Source of the DNA: Bacteroides fragilis
GTDB taxonomy: Bacteria > Bacillota > Clostridia > Lachnospirales > Lachnospiraceae
Length of the DNA: 27,582 nt
Direction: 5' to 3'
Assembly: GCA_023664485.1 (NCBI GenBank)
Contig: JAMPFK010000029.1
Span: forward strand, 1-27,582
Below the pieces are notes generated by a model. It was not told the DNA's origin. It did not search any database and saw nothing but the letters and a program-made list of their open reading frames with translations. The translations under genes were made by a program, and so were the position numbers. Within the stretch, counting starts at the first letter, position 1. Each line of letters starts with the position of its first letter. Of the stretch, positions 8,510 through 15,462 are shown one piece after another.

Positions 8510-8545
8510 GGTTGAAAAATAAGCTGTCAGGCTTATTTTTCAACC
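8510..8545. repeat. perfect 15-bp palindromic hairpin (REP-like)
   Basis: 8510-8524 and 8531-8545 are perfect inverted repeats around a six-base loop, between the DUF815 stop and the ppx start. There is no T-run after the stem on either strand, so it is not a canonical terminator and more likely an mRNA-stabilising or processing hairpin. Its core is nearly identical to hairpin A of the ABC-F leader (18 of 20 bases between AATAAGC and GCTTATT), and its GGTTGAAAAAT arm recurs in the repeats near 23.4 kb. Confidence 0.8.
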
Positions 8546-8555
8546 TGATCCCCCG

Positions 8556-9836
8556 TTAATCCTCCATCCCGCCCAGCAGATAATCGATGAACTGCTGCGC
8601 CGTCCTTCCCGAAAGCCCGCCGTGGGCGAGTTCCCATTTATTGGCTTCAAGGAGCAGTTCCTCTCTATCCTTCATAATACCATAACGCCCGGCCAATGTC
8701 TCAACGATTTTCTGAAATTGTTTCTTATCCGGCGAACAGAAGAAAATCGTCACGCCGAACCGGGAAACGAGCGACAGCTTTTCCTGCACCGTATCGCTCT
8801 TATGCAGATCGTCACGCCGCTCTTCTTTATCGCTGAACTTCTCGCGCACCAGATGCCTTCTGTTCGATGTCGCATAGATCAGCACATTTTCCGGCTTTTT
8901 CTCCAGACCGCCCTCGATGACCGCCTTCAGATATTTGTATTCGACCTCAAAATCTTCAAAACTCAGATCGTCCATATAAATGATGAATTTATAATTCCGG
9001 TTCTTGATCTGGGAAATCACATCGTTCAGATCCTGGAACTGATGCTTGTATATTTCTATAATACGCAGCCCCCTGTCATAATATTGATTGGCAATCGCTT
9101 TGACGCTGGAAGATTTTCCGGTTCCGGCATCCCCGAACAGCAGACAGTTATTGGCTTTTTTTCCATTCACGAAAGCCTCCGTATTCGCGATCAGCTTTTT
9201 TTTCGGAATCTCATATCCCACCAGATCGTCCAAATGCACATGGGCAATATTCAGAATCGGCTCGATGACCGCCCCCGTCTCCCCATGCCTGATGCGGAAT
9301 GCTTTATGTAAACCGAATCGGCCTACACCATAATCTTTGTAAAATTCCGTCAGCGTATCCTTCATTTCCTCCGACGTATCATCCGCATTGAACCGCCCCG
9401 CCAGATCGCAGATCCGGTCCCGGATACGGGTATTATATACCCTGCTCTTCTGCGAACCGCTTTGATAGGAAAGCGCCAGCGCAAATTCGGGGACCCGCAG
9501 AACCCGCATCATATCCGTGAAATCATAATCATACAACTCTTTGAAAATCCGAATGTCATGGAGCGCCATCTCATTGATGGTCCCCTCCACCTTTCCCCGA
9601 ATCTCGCAGGCCATGCTGTAACTGTTCTCATTGTTGACGAGCAGATTCGTCAGATAACAGTGCCAGAGATTGCCATAGAACCCATGCGACGCCGCAAGCT
9701 CTAAAAGCCCGTGCATGCAGTCATACAAAAGGGCCCTGTCTTTTTCCTCCCGATAATGCTCCATCAGATATACCATACGATGCAGGAGATCTCCCTGTGC
9801 AGATTCCCTGTAGATAATCAGTTCTTCGATTCTCAT
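8556..9836 (-). CDS. DUF815 family AAA-type ATPase
   Basis: A 426-residue protein. An N-terminal region of about 200 residues rich in helices precedes a P-loop domain with LVGYE (205-209), Walker A GDAGTGKSS (235-243), Walker B IIYMDD (285-290) followed by LSFEDFE, the sensor-like ATSNRRHLV, and an R-finger-like stretch ending in GLSGRTAQQFIDYLL. This is the DUF815 family of predicted ATPases; their cellular role is not established. The frame is open 50 codons further upstream, but ATG 9836 was chosen because the extra residues cross the pheA terminator hairpin and are low complexity; AGGAG lies 12 bases upstream. TTATAC at 9868-9873 may be a -10 element. It heads the ppx-ppk-maf operon, so a link to polyphosphate or nucleotide stress is possible but unproven. 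Confidence 0.85.
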   Translation of the reverse strand: MRIEELIIYRESAQGDLLHRMVYLMEHYREEKDRALLYDCMHGLLELAASHGFYGNLWHCYLTNLLVNNENSYSMACEIRGKVEGTINEMALHDIRIFKELYDYDFTDMMRVLRVPEFALALSYQSGSQKSRVYNTRIRDRICDLAGRFNADDTSEEMKDTLTEFYKDYGVGRFGLHKAFRIRHGETGAVIEPILNIAHVHLDDLVGYEIPKKKLIANTEAFVNGKKANNCLLFGDAGTGKSSSVKAIANQYYDRGLRIIEIYKHQFQDLNDVISQIKNRNYKFIIYMDDLSFEDFEVEYKYLKAVIEGGLEKKPENVLIYATSNRRHLVREKFSDKEERRDDLHKSDTVQEKLSLVSRFGVTIFFCSPDKKQFQKIVETLAGRYGIMKDREELLLEANKWELAHGGLSGRTAQQFIDYLLGGMED

Positions 9837-9877
9837 TCCCGTAGTCCACTCCTTTGCCCATTTGTCGTATAACAGTC

Positions 9878-9912
9878 CGGAAACGGCCCCGCCGGGAGAC
9901 GGGCCGTTTCCG
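9878..9912 (-). terminator. terminator-like hairpin after pheA
   Basis: A perfect 12-bp GC-rich stem (9878-9889 with 9901-9912) lies 16 bp beyond the pheA stop. The T-run is poor (minus strand reads GGACTGTTATAC after the stem), so some read-through into the DUF815 operon is likely. Confidence 0.65.
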
Positions 9913-9927
9913 AACCGCAGCTTTCTC

Positions 9928-11055
9928 TTAATAATTCCCCAGGATCCGCATATTCCGCGCTTCCTCCCTGAGCCCCCTGAGCGCATTTTTCACCGCGCTG
10001 TCCGCAAGGTTCCCGTCGAAATCGATAAAGAAACGGTATTCCCAGTTCCGGTCCTCGATCGGGCGGCTCTCGATCTTCGTCATATTCAGATTATTATAGA
10101 TAAAATGGGAAAGCATATGATACAGGGAGCCGCTTTCATTCGGCACTTCAAAGCAGATGCTGACCTTCTCCGCCTTTTTTAAAAAAACCTTCTGATTCGT
10201 TACGATAATGAACCGCGTGGAATTCGTATGGGAATGGTTCACGCCCCGCTCCAGAATCTCCAGCCCGTATATTTTAGCCGCCTGTTCGCTGGCAATGGCC
10301 GCCTGGCTCTTGTCCTTATCCTCCATGACCTTTCTCGCCGCAAAGGCATTATTCTGCATACTGATTTGCTGCCAGGAAGCATGTTCGTTTAAGTAACGGG
10401 CGCTCTGCATTAAAGACTGCGGATGAGAACAGACCGTCCGGATTTCTTCAGACGTCGCGCCGGGCACGCCCATCAGACAATGCTCGATGCGGATAATCTG
10501 CTCCCCTACGATATAATTTTCAAATTCGACCAGGAGGTCGTAAATTTCATTGACAATGCCCGCCGTGGAATTTTCGATCGGAAGCACCGCATAGTCCGCG
10601 CTCCCTTCCTCGATCGCGCACATGGCATCCCGAAAAGTCTCCACATGAAAGCAGTTCACCTTTTCCCCGAAAAAAGCCTGCATCGCCATCTGGGAATAGG
10701 AGCCGTCCGCTCCCTGAAAAACGACCCTCGCTTTTTCCACATCCAGCGAATCCACGCCGATAAAAGGCAGTCTGCCCAGGCTTCCGCTCTCCGAAAGCTT
10801 CCTGTACTGCAGTTTCCGGCTCATCGACATGATCTGCTCGAACAGCTCCTGAATTCCGCGGCCATTGAACTCATTATGCGTCAGATTCTTCACCGCATTC
10901 AGTTTCCGGACTTCCCGTTCCCGGTCAAACACCTTTTTTCCCGTTTTTATCTTATAATCCGCCACCTGTGAAGAAATATCCATTCGCTTTTCATACAGCG
11001 CCACGATCTGCACGTCCAGCTCGTCCAGCTGCTTCCGCAATTCCAGTAAGTCCAT
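9928..11055 (-). CDS. pheA: bifunctional chorismate mutase/prephenate dehydratase
   Basis: A 375-residue P-protein that converts chorismate to prephenate and then phenylpyruvate in phenylalanine synthesis. Chorismate mutase occupies about 1-88 (LRKQLDELDVQIV, then KIKTGKKVFDREREVRKL). Prephenate dehydratase occupies about 105-285, with FQGADGSYSQMA, LPIENSTAGIV and the catalytic TRF in NSTRFIIV. The C-terminal ACT domain carries IESRP, the phenylalanine-sensing motif; the usual GALV loop reads GSLY. Two starts are plausible: ATG 11055, with AGAGGT upstream, and ATG 11079 (383 residues), with AGGAAG six bases upstream. A palindrome at 11126-11150 and a MITE-like element lie upstream. Confidence 0.93.
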   Translation of the reverse strand: MDLLELRKQLDELDVQIVALYEKRMDISSQVADYKIKTGKKVFDREREVRKLNAVKNLTHNEFNGRGIQELFEQIMSMSRKLQYRKLSESGSLGRLPFIGVDSLDVEKARVVFQGADGSYSQMAMQAFFGEKVNCFHVETFRDAMCAIEEGSADYAVLPIENSTAGIVNEIYDLLVEFENYIVGEQIIRIEHCLMGVPGATSEEIRTVCSHPQSLMQSARYLNEHASWQQISMQNNAFAARKVMEDKDKSQAAIASEQAAKIYGLEILERGVNHSHTNSTRFIIVTNQKVFLKKAEKVSICFEVPNESGSLYHMLSHFIYNNLNMTKIESRPIEDRNWEYRFFIDFDGNLADSAVKNALRGLREEARNMRILGNY

Positions 11056-11125
11056 TGTATTTTCTGACCTCTCTTTCATGTAGTTCTTCCTAATCTTATA
11101 ACAAAACCCGCTTGCTATCAAGTAG

Positions 11126-11150
11126 GTTTAAGACTATACTATACTTAAAC
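11126..11150. promoter_or_regulatory. 25-bp operator-like palindrome upstream of pheA
   Basis: GTTTAAG (11126-11132) and CTTAAAC (11144-11150) are perfect arms around an 11-base centre containing two overlapping ACTATA boxes, which read TATAGT (-10-like) on the minus strand. A repressor site overlapping the pheA promoter is plausible. The adjacent MITE end supplies TTTACT as a possible -35. This is pattern only. Confidence 0.35.
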
Positions 11151-11253
11151 TATAGTAAACGACATAACAAATTGCTCTTTCCGGCTCTTGCAAAAGCCAT
11201 ATAGGTAAGCTTTTGCAAATCCGAAAAGGCAATTTCCAATGTCGTTTACTATA
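11151..11253. mobile_element. MITE-like element, copy 1 (103 bp)
   Basis: Perfect 15-bp terminal inverted repeats (TATAGTAAACGACAT at 11151-11165 and its complement at 11239-11253) enclose a non-coding interior that folds as one long imperfect hairpin, with a central 10-bp stem TTGCAAAAGC/GCTTTTGCAA. The ends read TA-TAGT...ACTA-TA, compatible with a TA target duplication as in IS630/Tc1-type transposition. A second copy in opposite orientation lies at 14781-14883 with 6 differences by my alignment. It sits between divergent pheA and the DUF5050 gene, so its ends may contribute promoter elements. Confidence 0.85.
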
Positions 11254-11308
11254 ACAATTCAGCCAGTCAGAACAGATATGGCACATCAGGCAAAGGGGAA
11301 TCTTTTTT

Positions 11309-12349
11309 ATGACTACCACACAGAAAAATATTATCATCGTCAGCATTATCGTATGCGTGCTGATATCCTTATTCGCGTTCACAATGTTTACCGGCAGAAT
11401 TACCATGAACGATGAATACACTGTCGGCAATACCGCGGGAAACCTGAATAACGGCGGGCTTTTCTGCGAATCGGACGGCAGGGTATACTTCGCGAACGCC
11501 TATGACGGTAACGCCCTTTATTCTATGAATCCCGATGAAACGGATCTCGTAAAACTGAACAGCAATTCCGTCGCCTCCATCAATGCGGGCGGAGATTATC
11601 TTTACTACTATATGGAAAGCGGCTCGAAAGGACGCGGAAAAGGGCTCGGCTTTATGGGCCGCACCGCCGGTATCTACCGCAGCGAAAAAGACGGAAAACA
11701 TACGGCCTGTCTGGACAGGACTTTCGCCGTCACGATGCAGTTATGCGGCAATTATCTCTACTATCAGGACTACGACAACAAGACAGGGACCGTGCTCAGC
11801 AAAGTCAAAATTGACAAGTCTGAAAAAACCGAGGTCGCTGATTATGTCATCAATCCGGCTTCCTGCGTCAACGGCCTGATTTACTTTAACGGCACAAAAG
11901 ACGATCACGAACTCTATACGTTAAATACGGCAAACGATACCATCGCTTCCGTCTGGCCGGGCGACATCTGGAATCCGGTCTGTCTCGACGGCTATATTTA
12001 TTATATGGATGTGCAGAATAACTACCGCCTGTGCCGTTATAATATGTCAGAAAGCGTCGTCGAGGTGCTGACGAACGACCGCGTCGATTTCTTCAACATC
12101 TATTATGGTTACATCTATTATCAGAAAAGCTCCAAAACAGAACCGGCCCTAAAAAGGATGTATGCCGACGGCAGCAATCCGGAGATCGTCGCTTCCGGCG
12201 TCTATGAAAATATCAGCATTACATCGCAGTATGTCTATTTCAACCAATACGGTGCTTCTGTTCCGGTCTATAAAACGAGCACCTTCGGCGGCGTAGCCGT
12301 TACGACCTTCGATGCGGCTGCAGCGGCGGCGGCTGCAAACATGGAATAA
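11309..12349 (+). CDS. membrane-anchored DUF5050 (beta-propeller-like) protein
   Basis: A 346-residue protein with a short cytoplasmic start, one N-terminal hydrophobic segment (about 7-29, IIIVSIIVCVLISLFAF) and a large extracellular part. The rest is made of repeated blades with the pattern Y-x-Y/I-Y-x-D/N and regularly spaced LYYY, YLYYQD, IYFN, YIYYMD, YIYYQ and YVYFNQ strands, typical of DUF5050 domains and related beta-propellers. Function is unknown; extracellular sensing or binding is the usual guess. The C-terminus ends in eight alanines before Asn-Met-Glu, encoded by varied GCN codons. AGGGGA precedes the ATG at good spacing. The 5' region abuts the MITE copy 1 and I see no clear promoter. 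A bidirectional terminator follows. Confidence 0.8.
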   Translation: MTTTQKNIIIVSIIVCVLISLFAFTMFTGRITMNDEYTVGNTAGNLNNGGLFCESDGRVYFANAYDGNALYSMNPDETDLVKLNSNSVASINAGGDYLYYYMESGSKGRGKGLGFMGRTAGIYRSEKDGKHTACLDRTFAVTMQLCGNYLYYQDYDNKTGTVLSKVKIDKSEKTEVADYVINPASCVNGLIYFNGTKDDHELYTLNTANDTIASVWPGDIWNPVCLDGYIYYMDVQNNYRLCRYNMSESVVEVLTNDRVDFFNIYYGYIYYQKSSKTEPALKRMYADGSNPEIVASGVYENISITSQYVYFNQYGASVPVYKTSTFGGVAVTTFDAAAAAAAANME

Positions 12350-12357
12350 AATAACAA

Positions 12358-12402
12358 AAGATGTCATAAAACAGAGCACCTATTTTATGGCATCTTCTTT
12401 TT
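12358..12402. terminator. bidirectional rho-independent terminator
   Basis: A 14-bp stem (12358-12371 with 12383-12396, one G-T pair) is followed by CTTTTTG on the plus strand and by TTGTTATTTTATT on the minus strand. It separates the DUF5050 gene from the convergent folate operon. Confidence 0.85.
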
Positions 12403-12445
12403 GCAAAAAATCAAATCCTGTTTTGACAATATTTTCCAGACCTGT

Positions 12446-13036
12446 TCACCGCAGCCGGAACTGTTTTTCAAAGATCTTCTCCGGCAGCATCTTCCGATAC
12501 ATGGATTCCAGAAAATAACCGACGTTATCTTCTGCTGCCGCACCCCCAAGCCCCATGACCATCAACTTGAAATCCACGCCAAATGCCCGGCTTTTCTGTT
12601 TTGTCATCACGACTCCGTTTCTTTCATAAAAAGCAATTCGTCTTTGGCGAAGCTGCCGTTCCGCCTCCGTACCGGCGGCATCATCGTCCTCCACTTCAAA
12701 GATCATACCGTTCCAATTTGTATAATTTGCTTTTAACAAACGGAGAGCAGCGCTTCCATACCCCTTTCCCCGGACTTCCTCACAGACCGCAAAATAATCC
12801 AATAACAGCATGTCGGCGTCCGCATCGGCCATCATGAAAGCATAGGCGCAAAGCGCATCCTTTTCCCTTTTATAAAAACCGCAGCATTCATAACAGCCGC
12901 TATTGATCAATTCCTGAATCATCGAAAAAGGCTTCAGTTCATTGGAGGGAAAATCACGGCTTCCACGCTCCCGGTAAACAGCCTCCGCCTCCGCAGGATG
13001 CATCGGCCTACTGTATATATTCAGAATCGATGACAT
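12446..13036 (-). CDS. GNAT family N-acetyltransferase
   Basis: A 196-residue protein with the GNAT acetyl-CoA pyrophosphate loop EVRGKGYGSAALRLL, preceded by the beta-strand MLLLDYFAV and followed by the ...RRIAFYERNGV motif of the fourth region. It transfers an acetyl group to an unknown amine, either a small molecule or a protein N-terminus. I chose ATG 13036 because GGGAGA lies just upstream; the frame stays open farther only because it overlaps folBK. The gene starts 29 bases inside the end of folBK, so it is translationally coupled to the folate operon. Whether it acts on a folate-related amine is not shown by the sequence. Confidence 0.85.
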   Translation of the reverse strand: MSSILNIYSRPMHPAEAEAVYRERGSRDFPSNELKPFSMIQELINSGCYECCGFYKREKDALCAYAFMMADADADMLLLDYFAVCEEVRGKGYGSAALRLLKANYTNWNGMIFEVEDDDAAGTEAERQLRQRRIAFYERNGVVMTKQKSRAFGVDFKLMVMGLGGAAAEDNVGYFLESMYRKMLPEKIFEKQFRLR

Positions 13037-13862
13037 ACTTTTCTCCCGTTTTCTGCACTTCCTCATAGAGCTGTATGACCGTCTTGCCGAATACCGGATG
13101 TATTTTATAAGGCATGATCTGCGACAACGGCTCCAGCACAAAATCCCTGTTCTGCATATCCGCATGGGGAATCTGGAGGATATCCGTATACAGCGTCAGA
13201 TCGTCATAAAAAATGATATCCAGATCCAGCGTTCTCGGCCCCCAATGCTTAACCCTCTGCCTGCCCGACGCATCCTCGATCTCGTGAAGCTTTTCGAGAA
13301 GCTCTTCCGGCGTATAGAGCGTCCGGATCAATACGGCTCCATTGAAAAAATCTCCCTGCTGTACATCTCCGTAAGAGCGGGAACGCACGAGCTCCGAACG
13401 CTTGACGACGCTGCATTTGGGATCGGCATCGATCATCTCAACAGCATCCTTAATATATTTCGGCCGATTGCCCACATTGGACCCCGTCGCCAGCGCGGCC
13501 GTGTGCCACATGCGGGTAATTTTAACGGATACGGACTGAAATTCCAGACCGATCGGAGCTTCGGGCTTCCGAATTTCCAGCGTAATGCCCTCTAACAGCG
13601 GAAATTCCGACAAAACCGCCTCCGCCGTCTTTTCCGCCACCGTCTCGATCAGCTTATAGACGTTCTCGCTCACGAATCGGTGGATGAACTGGCACACATC
13701 GCCATAACTCGTAATGAGCTCCCGTTTATCCTCGTTTCCTGCCTTCCGCGTATCCGTATAGAGCACGGCATTCACATAGAAGTTCTGCCCTTTCTCATTT
13801 TCCTCCTGATAAACGCCGTGATGCGCATATACCTTTAAATTCTCAATCATAATCTCATCCAT
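13008..13862 (-). CDS. folBK: fused dihydroneopterin aldolase / HPPK
   Basis: A 284-residue fusion. Residues 1 to about 118 are FolB (dihydroneopterin aldolase), with MIENLKVYAHHGVY, SYGDV and IRKPEAPI. From about 119 on it is FolK (6-hydroxymethyl-7,8-dihydropterin pyrophosphokinase), with ALATGSNVGNR, the HPPK signature KHWGPRTLDLDIIFYDD, and IPH followed by RDFVLEPL. It performs two successive steps that supply the pterin substrate of FolP. It lies 58 bp after folP and overlaps the GNAT start by 29 nt. The single-chain arrangement is common in Firmicutes and plausible for substrate channelling. Confidence 0.95.
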   Translation of the reverse strand: MDEIMIENLKVYAHHGVYQEENEKGQNFYVNAVLYTDTRKAGNEDKRELITSYGDVCQFIHRFVSENVYKLIETVAEKTAEAVLSEFPLLEGITLEIRKPEAPIGLEFQSVSVKITRMWHTAALATGSNVGNRPKYIKDAVEMIDADPKCSVVKRSELVRSRSYGDVQQGDFFNGAVLIRTLYTPEELLEKLHEIEDASGRQRVKHWGPRTLDLDIIFYDDLTLYTDILQIPHADMQNRDFVLEPLSQIMPYKIHPVFGKTVIQLYEEVQKTGEKYVIDSEYIQ

Positions 13863-13920
13863 TACAATACCCCTTTCCCTTTCGCGGCCTGCGGCATCTG
13901 CCTGCGCAGGACGCAGACCT

Positions 13921-14727
13921 TTATTTATTGATGATGGCTTCCGTCATCCTGATCGTCCTGACATTTGCTTTTACGTCGTGAACGCGTACGAACATGACGC
14001 CCTTCATCACAGCAATAACAGTTGTTACCAACGTCCCCTCCAGACGTTCCTCCACAGGAAGATTAAGCGCCGTTCCGATGACCGACTTCCGGCTTGCGCC
14101 AACGAGAAGCGGGTATCCGAAGCTGTGCAGAATCTCCAGCTTATTCAGAATCTCCAGATTGTTCTCATAGGTCTTTCCGAAACCGATACCCGGATCCAAA
14201 AGGATCTTCTCGTCTGCAATTCCCGAAAGACGGGCCGTCTGTACGCTCTCTGACAAATCCTCCAGAACATTCTGTATATAATCCGTATAACCGGGCTCTT
14301 TCCGGTTATGCATCAAGCTGCAGGGTACTCCTGCATCCGCTATTACCTTTGCAAGATTTCCGTCATATTTAAATCCCCATACATCGTTGATCATATCCGC
14401 ACCGGCGGCAATTCCCGCACTGGCCACTTTGCTTTTATAAGTATCCAGCGAAACCGGGATATCAAATCTGGCTTTGACCTGTTCGATCACGGGAACGACC
14501 CGGCTGACCTCTTCGTCCTCAGACAGCGGGGTATAACCCGGCCTTGTGGATTCTCCGCCGATATCGACAACATCCATGCCCTCCTTTATCATTTCCTCTA
14601 CATGAAAAAGAGCCGCATCCATTTGATTGAACCTGCCGCCGTCCGAAAAAGAATCAGGCGTTACGTTCAAGATTCCCATAACATATGTTTTTCCTTTAAT
14701 ATCAAATTCTCTTGCCCCAATTTTCAT
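13921..14727 (-). CDS. folP: dihydropteroate synthase
   Basis: A 268-residue TIM-barrel enzyme that joins hydroxymethyl-dihydropterin pyrophosphate with p-aminobenzoate; the target of sulfonamides. Motifs: ILNVTPDSFSDGGR (pterin and pyrophosphate loop), VDIGGESTRPG, VSLDTYK, INDVWG, LLDPGIGFGKT and VGASRKSVIG. AAGGAG lies about 11 bases before the ATG. It is separated from folE by 174 bp that contains MITE copy 2, unlike the otherwise tight packing of this operon. Confidence 0.96.
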   Translation of the reverse strand: MKIGAREFDIKGKTYVMGILNVTPDSFSDGGRFNQMDAALFHVEEMIKEGMDVVDIGGESTRPGYTPLSEDEEVSRVVPVIEQVKARFDIPVSLDTYKSKVASAGIAAGADMINDVWGFKYDGNLAKVIADAGVPCSLMHNRKEPGYTDYIQNVLEDLSESVQTARLSGIADEKILLDPGIGFGKTYENNLEILNKLEILHSFGYPLLVGASRKSVIGTALNLPVEERLEGTLVTTVIAVMKGVMFVRVHDVKANVRTIRMTEAIINK

Positions 14728-14780
14728 TCCTCACCAATCTCCTTTCTTTATCGTTTGAGCATTCCGATAGTCAGATTTAT

Positions 14781-14883
14781 TATAGTTAACGACATTAGAA
14801 ATTGCCTTTTCGGACTTGTAAAAGTTTACCTATATGGCTTTTGCAGGAGCCGGAAAGAGCAATTTGTTATGTCGTTTACTATA
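14781..14883. mobile_element. MITE-like element, copy 2 (103 bp), inside the folate operon
   Basis: Same length as copy 1 and in inverted orientation: the ends are TATAGTTAACGACAT (14781-14795) and ATGTCGTTTACTATA (14869-14883), with one mismatch between the ends. Aligned to the reverse complement of copy 1 I count 6 differences in 103 bases. It begins 18 bases beyond the folE stop (14902) and lies before folP. It would appear in the operon mRNA as a long hairpin. Confidence 0.85.
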
Positions 14884-14901
14884 AATCAGGTTTTACCTGT
14901 C

Positions 14902-15462
14902 TTATCGTTCCCCCAGCATTTGAAAAAAAGTATCCTGCAGGCGGGAATCTTCCGCAAAACATCCCCGTTTGGAAATCGTCACCGTTTTGCTTCCCGGCTT
15001 CTTCACGCCGCGCATCGTCATGCACATATGCTCCGCTTCCACCATGACCATGACGCCCTGCGGCTTCAAATATTCCATAACCGCCTCCGCGATCTGGCCT
15101 GTCATCTGTTCCTGGATCTGCGGCCTTCTGGCGTATGTCTCCACCGTACGCGCCAGCTTGCTCAGTCCCGCCACCCTGCCATCCGGTATATAGGCGATAT
15201 GCGTCTTTCCATAAAAGGGCAGTAAATGATGCTCGCAGACGGAATAAAATACGATATCCTTCTCCACTACCATCTCACCGTTTTCTATAACAAATGTTTT
15301 TGAAAGATGTTCCGACGCATCCTCATCCATACCGGCAAAAATCTCCGTACACATGCGGGCGATCCTGTCAGGCGATTCGACAAGCCCTTCTCTTTCCGGA
15401 TTTTCGCCGATACCCTCCAAAAACAACTTCACCGCTTCTTTTATTTTATTCTGATCTACCAT
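14902..15462 (-). CDS. folE: GTP cyclohydrolase I
   Basis: A 186-residue enzyme, usual length for FolE type I, which opens GTP to dihydroneopterin triphosphate, the first step of folate synthesis. Zinc and catalytic motifs are visible: SVCEHHLLPFYGKTHIAYIP (zinc Cys and His), GLSKLARTVETYARR, and HMCMTMRGV with the second zinc cysteine. AGGAGAG lies six bases before the ATG. The start overlaps the end of folC by 17 nt, suggesting coupled translation. Confidence 0.96.
   Translation of the reverse strand: MVDQNKIKEAVKLFLEGIGENPEREGLVESPDRIARMCTEIFAGMDEDASEHLSKTFVIENGEMVVEKDIVFYSVCEHHLLPFYGKTHIAYIPDGRVAGLSKLARTVETYARRPQIQEQMTGQIAEAVMEYLKPQGVMVMVEAEHMCMTMRGVKKPGSKTVTISKRGCFAEDSRLQDTFFQMLGER

Noticed and set aside
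11056..11125. T-box leader ahead of pheA
   Set aside because: The region is too short and has no T-box sequence or terminator/antiterminator pair.
11134..11430. ORF sharing a 25-residue stretch with an ORF at 14802-15047
   Set aside because: The shared peptide arises because both frames cross the MITE copies; it is not a protein family.
14308..15225. 305-codon plus-strand ORF
   Set aside because: It is antisense to folP and folE and crosses the MITE; no domain and no ribosome binding site.
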